NCBI GenBank assembly: GCA_030433055.1
Contig: JAUILJ010000009.1
Span: forward strand, 1 to 25,437
Direction: 5' to 3'
DNA length: 25,437 nt
From: Polyangia bacterium
Lineage (GTDB): Bacteria > Myxococcota_A > Polyangia > Polyangiales > Polyangiaceae
Position 1 is the stretch's first letter. Each line of letters begins with the position of its first letter. Below are positions 22,178 through 25,437 of this stretch, piece after piece. The notes under the pieces were generated by a model that saw only the letters and a program-made list of their open reading frames with translations, made no database searches and had not been told where the DNA came from. The translations under genes and the position numbers were made by a program.

Positions 22178-23677
22178 TCAGGCGACTTCCGCTTTCTCGG
22201 GCGCCTGGCCACGAATGGTTCTGCGGACTTGCTTTAGCTCGTGAAGCAACCTGAAAGGTGTCACGCGGTCGAGCAGCGCCATCACACCAAACCAGATCGC
22301 GAGCGTCGCGATCAGGCGAACGACGGTCCAAATCAGGTTCGTGGAGGGGAGCCTCGCGGTCAACGTGAACGCCCCGATGAGCACGATCGCGCTCACGACC
22401 GGCAGAGCGATGGCCCCGAGCACGCCAGACAACCGGAGCCCAATTTGCGAGCGCAGGCCGAGATACCAAACTGGGAGGCAACTCGAGATCGCTAGCAAGA
22501 CGAGATAGCTCGCGCCTTCCAGGCCCTTCCAGGCGCACGCCGGCCAGATCAGCGCCATGAGCAGGACGAGCCGGGAGAGGTTCATCTTCAGATCGAGATC
22601 CGGGCGACCCGTCGCCTGGAAGACCGCGCCGCCCAGGGCGACCACCGAGCGGACGAACCCGCCGAGCACGAGCAAGCGCGTCAACGGAATGATCGGCTCC
22701 CATTTGGCCCCGAGGACATGCGCCACGATGTCCGGGATCAACATCCATATCCCGATGGTCGCCGCGGAGCTCAGGAGCAATGTCCCCTTCACCACGTTCA
22801 GGAAGACCCCTTGCACCTGCTCGGGTCCCTGCTCGAAGAGACGGGAATAGGTCGGAAAGCTAGCCTTGGAGATCACGTGAGTGATCTGCACGGCCGGCAT
22901 GTTCGCGATCCCGTATGCGAGCTGATAGAAGGCCAGCGCGGTCAGCCCCAGGTACTTGCTGACGAACAGATCATCGCCCTGAGTCACGATGAATCCGAGC
23001 AGGGTCAGACCCGTGATCCATCGCCCGTAGGACAAGAGCTGCCGCACCTTGGGCCAGCTCCATTCCAGGCGTGGTCGATAGGGGTGGGCAATGAAGGAGA
23101 TGACCAACGCCGCGACGGCGCTTGCGACGTAGCCGAGCGCGAGCGACCAGACGTTGCGCAAGATCAGGATCGCCGGGATGGAAACCAGCAAATGCACCGA
23201 AGCTCGCAACACCTGAATCGTGAACAGCTTGCGGAAATCAAGGTCGCGGCTGAAGCCGACGATTCCGATATTTTGTCCGCCTTGAGCCAGGATCGCGAGG
23301 GCTGTCAGTATCGCGAGCGGTATCAGCAGTGGCTCGCCGTACCAACGCGCGAGCAACGGCGACACCAAGGCCAGGAGTAACCCCAGGGAAACGCCTCGTA
23401 CGACGTGCCAGGTCCACGCAACGTTGTACAGCCCCCGCACGTCGCTCCGCTGAATCAGCGCCTGCTCGAAACCGGAGTTGGTCAGGGCGTTCAGGATGCT
23501 GATCATGAGAAAGATCGCTCCCATCAACCCGAACTCGCGAGGTTCAAGCACTCGTGCTGCCAGCACCTGAGTGGCGAGGGCACCGACCTGAGTCGCGATC
23601 TCCGCGAACGTTACCCAGAGCGAACCCTTGACGAGGGTTGCGCCCGAGGCCTCCCGCGACGTGCCTCGCTCGGTCAC
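22178..23677 (-). CDS. Oligosaccharide flippase (Wzx/PST family)
   Basis: This 499-residue, very hydrophobic protein has about 12-14 membrane helices and the N-terminal signature of polysaccharide transporters: GSLWVTFAEIATQVGALATQVLAARVLEPREFGLMG, then GFEQALIQRSDV, then FSRDLDFRKLFTIQVLRA and YGRWITGLTLLGFIVTQGDDLFVSKYLGLTALAFYQLAYGIANMP. This pattern is that of WzxC-like lipid-linked oligosaccharide flippases of the inner membrane. The start is GTG 23677, with GGAGG 7 nt upstream on the minus strand. It is convergent with galE (76 bp apart). Expected role: flipping lipid-linked repeat units for capsule, O-antigen or exopolysaccharide; the exact glycan is unknown. Confidence 0.9.
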   Translation of the reverse strand: MTERGTSREASGATLVKGSLWVTFAEIATQVGALATQVLAARVLEPREFGLMGAIFLMISILNALTNSGFEQALIQRSDVRGLYNVAWTWHVVRGVSLGLLLALVSPLLARWYGEPLLIPLAILTALAILAQGGQNIGIVGFSRDLDFRKLFTIQVLRASVHLLVSIPAILILRNVWSLALGYVASAVAALVISFIAHPYRPRLEWSWPKVRQLLSYGRWITGLTLLGFIVTQGDDLFVSKYLGLTALAFYQLAYGIANMPAVQITHVISKASFPTYSRLFEQGPEQVQGVFLNVVKGTLLLSSAATIGIWMLIPDIVAHVLGAKWEPIIPLTRLLVLGGFVRSVVALGGAVFQATGRPDLDLKMNLSRLVLLMALIWPACAWKGLEGASYLVLLAISSCLPVWYLGLRSQIGLRLSGVLGAIALPVVSAIVLIGAFTLTARLPSTNLIWTVVRLIATLAIWFGVMALLDRVTPFRLLHELKQVRRTIRGQAPEKAEVA

Positions 23678-23911
23678 CTCGAGGCCTCCGGGAGCTCAGC
23701 CGACGACGCCACTCCGGCGAACGGCAGGGGGGCGCGAGATGCGCTCCGGATCAGCCCGCGTACGCCTACCGTGCGTTCCAGAGACGCAGCGCTGAGGGGA
23801 CGCGGTTCGCCGTTCGACGCAATCACGAGTTCTGCTTACCCATCGAGCCCGCAATTGCCCAGCAACTTCCCTGACCGACCCGCGGGCTGCCGCCGCCGGT
23901 GACGCCCGATG

Positions 23912-23920
23912 TGATAGCAT
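23912..23920 (+). promoter_or_regulatory. Extended -10 TGaTAGCAT before the 23930 gene
   Basis: TG (23912-23913) and TAGCAT (23915-23920) form an extended -10 element 9 nt before the TTG start codon, giving a leader of only a few nucleotides. No clear -35 box was found. Confidence 0.45.
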
Positions 23921-23929
23921 CCCCGCGTT

Positions 23930-25437
23930 TTGACCTCGAAGGACTCGGATCTCAGCCCCGTGGAGCAATCCGGAGCGGTTGACACCCCCAGCCCCGGGTC
24001 GACGGAGCGCCCCGACCAGTCGCCGCCGGCCGCGAGCGCTTCGGCCAGCGACGCGAGCGACGCCAGGCGCAGCTGGCTGCGCCGCCTGGAGTGGTCCGTC
24101 GTGGTCCTTGCGTCGATCGCGTTCGCCCTGAGCTTTGGCTTCGACTACGGGGTGGACAACCAGGTGGTCTACAACCTGGGCGCGCTGCACCTGCTCAACC
24201 CCGAGCTGTTCAAGCACGACTGGTTCGTCACCCAGACGACGAGCTACCATCCAACGTTCGAGTATTTTTCCGCATGTCTATTATGGCTGGATAGCAGCGG
24301 CTGGGCCTTCGGTTTCACGACCACGCTCGTGGTCTCCGTCATCGGGTTGCTGATGTACTCCTTGTGTCGGATGCTCTCCCGCGACCTCGCGCTGGCCTCA
24401 TTCCTGCTGCTCCTCGCTCTCGCGTTCGCCGCGCGTCTTCGTGGGGTGGGCTCGAGCTACATCGCGGACCACATCCTGCAGCCTTCGACCCTCGGGAGCC
24501 TTGGGTTCGTGGGCGCGATGTTGGCGTTCATCGCAAAGCGCTGGAAGCTCTCCGGGATCCTGCTCGGTCTCGGGGGACTGTTCCACGCCAACTACCTGAT
24601 CCTCGGTGGCGTGGTGTTTGGCCTTGCGCAGCTCATGCAGGGGCGCGACGGGTTGGTGCGGCGAGGCGTGGAACAGCTCACCGCGCCCACGCTCGCTCTG
24701 CTCTTGTTCGTGCCGATCCTGGTGAAGACGGCGGGAGGCGGCGACGTTCAAGCGGCGCGGGACATCCTCTTCCACGTTCGCTCTCCGTGGCACTTCAGCC
24801 CGGTGAGCTACGAGGTGAACTTCCTGCCGTTCGTCGGCTGGCATCTGATCGGCCTCGGAGCGGGCCTGGAAACGCTCCTGCGTCGAACAGATGGAGGCAG
24901 GCGCAGCGGCGTGATCCTCGCCGCGCTCGTGATCGTGATCTGGACCGGCACCGCAGCGGCTACGTTCTTTGGCAGCAGCCTCGCCGCGCAGTTGTTCGTG
25001 CAGCGGCTCGCCCCCCACCTCGAGCTCTTGCTGCAGGCCCTCTGGGCAGTGGCGACGATCGAACTGATCGTTTCCCCGGCTCAACTCAAGAAGTACTCCG
25101 TCGGAGCTCTCTGCCTCGTGATCTCCGGCGTGGGGTGCGTGCTGCTGTTCAGCGCGACTCACGGTGCTCGAGGTGTGGCTCGACTGTTACTCGTGGGCCT
25201 GGCGCTGGTCGGCATCAGTCAGCTGATCTACGCGCTCGTCGGCAAGCGCTCGAAGCAGGAGGCGCCGGCTCGAGAGCGAAGGTACCGAGCGATCGCCAGC
25301 GCGTTCGCCGTGGTGGGGGGCCTCGTGATCGTCACCACGAGCGCCCTCAACGACATCCGCCGCATTCGAGAACATTCCACGCTCATTTCGGGCCTCGGGA
25401 CCGAGGAAGACGCACTCTACGCGTGGCTTCGTGAGAA
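23930..25437 (+). CDS. Polytopic membrane protein, possibly GT-C-like (partial, runs off the window)
   Basis: The frame is open from TTG 23930 (an in-frame TAG lies at 23915; GTG 23960 is an alternative) to the window end, 502 codons without a stop. Residues 1-42 are Ser/Pro/Ala/Asp-rich and cytoplasmic-looking, then RRSWLRRLEW leads into the first membrane helix (about 48-64). At least eight further hydrophobic segments follow. The first loop reads YNLGALHLLNPELFKHDWFVTQ, with acidic and aromatic residues such as those found in the first external loop of GT-C-type glycosyltransferase-like membrane proteins; HANYL occurs near residue 225. The family is not certain. Its position next to a flippase and galE suggests a polysaccharide or lipid-glycan role. 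Codon use is normal for the window, and other frames here (for example 24364-25434) are shadows. Confidence 0.72.
   Translation, partial: MTSKDSDLSPVEQSGAVDTPSPGSTERPDQSPPAASASASDASDARRSWLRRLEWSVVVLASIAFALSFGFDYGVDNQVVYNLGALHLLNPELFKHDWFVTQTTSYHPTFEYFSACLLWLDSSGWAFGFTTTLVVSVIGLLMYSLCRMLSRDLALASFLLLLALAFAARLRGVGSSYIADHILQPSTLGSLGFVGAMLAFIAKRWKLSGILLGLGGLFHANYLILGGVVFGLAQLMQGRDGLVRRGVEQLTAPTLALLLFVPILVKTAGGGDVQAARDILFHVRSPWHFSPVSYEVNFLPFVGWHLIGLGAGLETLLRRTDGGRRSGVILAALVIVIWTGTAAATFFGSSLAAQLFVQRLAPHLELLLQALWAVATIELIVSPAQLKKYSVGALCLVISGVGCVLLFSATHGARGVARLLLVGLALVGISQLIYALVGKRSKQEAPARERRYRAIASAFAVVGGLVIVTTSALNDIRRIREHSTLISGLGTEEDALYAWLRE

Noticed and set aside
24364..25434. 356-codon Arg/Pro-rich frame on the plus strand
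   Set aside because: It is out of frame with the hydrophobic membrane protein that runs unbroken from 23930; its composition is typical of a shifted GC-rich frame.

Overview
The window is GC-rich chromosomal DNA with dense coding and G/C-ending codons. Its gene content points to a member of the Myxococcota, probably of the Polyangia/Sorangiineae type. It has many secreted lipoproteins with Gly/Ser/Asn linkers, an IgGFc-binding-type surface protein, a membrane Ser/Thr kinase fused to a sulfatase-modifying-factor domain, and a large TPR protein with a disordered Pro-rich middle. This placement is an inference from gene families; no rRNA or other marker is present. I recognised no tRNA, rRNA, CRISPR array, insertion sequence or phage gene.

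Layout. (1) 1-716, minus: two translationally coupled S-adenosylmethionine decarboxylase (SpeD) paralogues. The first keeps the pyruvoyl-forming serine; the second, cut by the window edge, has lost it. (2) 781-2880, minus: a lipoprotein alpha/beta hydrolase. (3) 2902-6583, plus: a likely envelope operon of a CDP-alcohol phosphatidyltransferase, an outer-membrane beta-barrel-like protein and a YceI-like lipoprotein. (4) 6944-11450, plus: a small lipoprotein carrying two CGxGxCG motifs, an IgGFc-binding-type lipoprotein, then an overlapping pair encoding a DUF692/MNIO enzyme and its HvfC/BufC-type (DUF2063) partner. (5) 11679-16963, plus: the kinase-FGE fusion and the 1009-residue TPR protein. 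(6) 16971-18698, minus: an L,D-transpeptidase lipoprotein, divergent from glutaryl-CoA dehydrogenase (18768-19946, plus). (7) 20105-20914, minus: a GNAT acetyltransferase, divergent from galE (21122-22102, plus). (8) 22178 to the end: an oligosaccharide flippase (minus) and a polytopic membrane protein (plus, runs off the window), which with galE suggest the edge of a surface-polysaccharide region.

The two strongest candidates for an undescribed system are these. First, the MNIO/partner pair together with the lipid-anchored CGxGxCG protein looks like a variant of the HvfABC/bufferin copper-binding RiPP pathway. Here the putative precursor is a lipoprotein, is separated from its enzymes by an unrelated-looking gene, and no DoxX-type gene is present. 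Second, in the SpeD pair the conserved residues are split between the two copies, which suggests an obligate hetero-oligomer reminiscent of the trypanosome AdoMetDC/prozyme pair.

A window-wide regulatory pattern also appears: several start codons lie 6-7 nt after a TAnnnT hexamer, as expected for leaderless transcripts.
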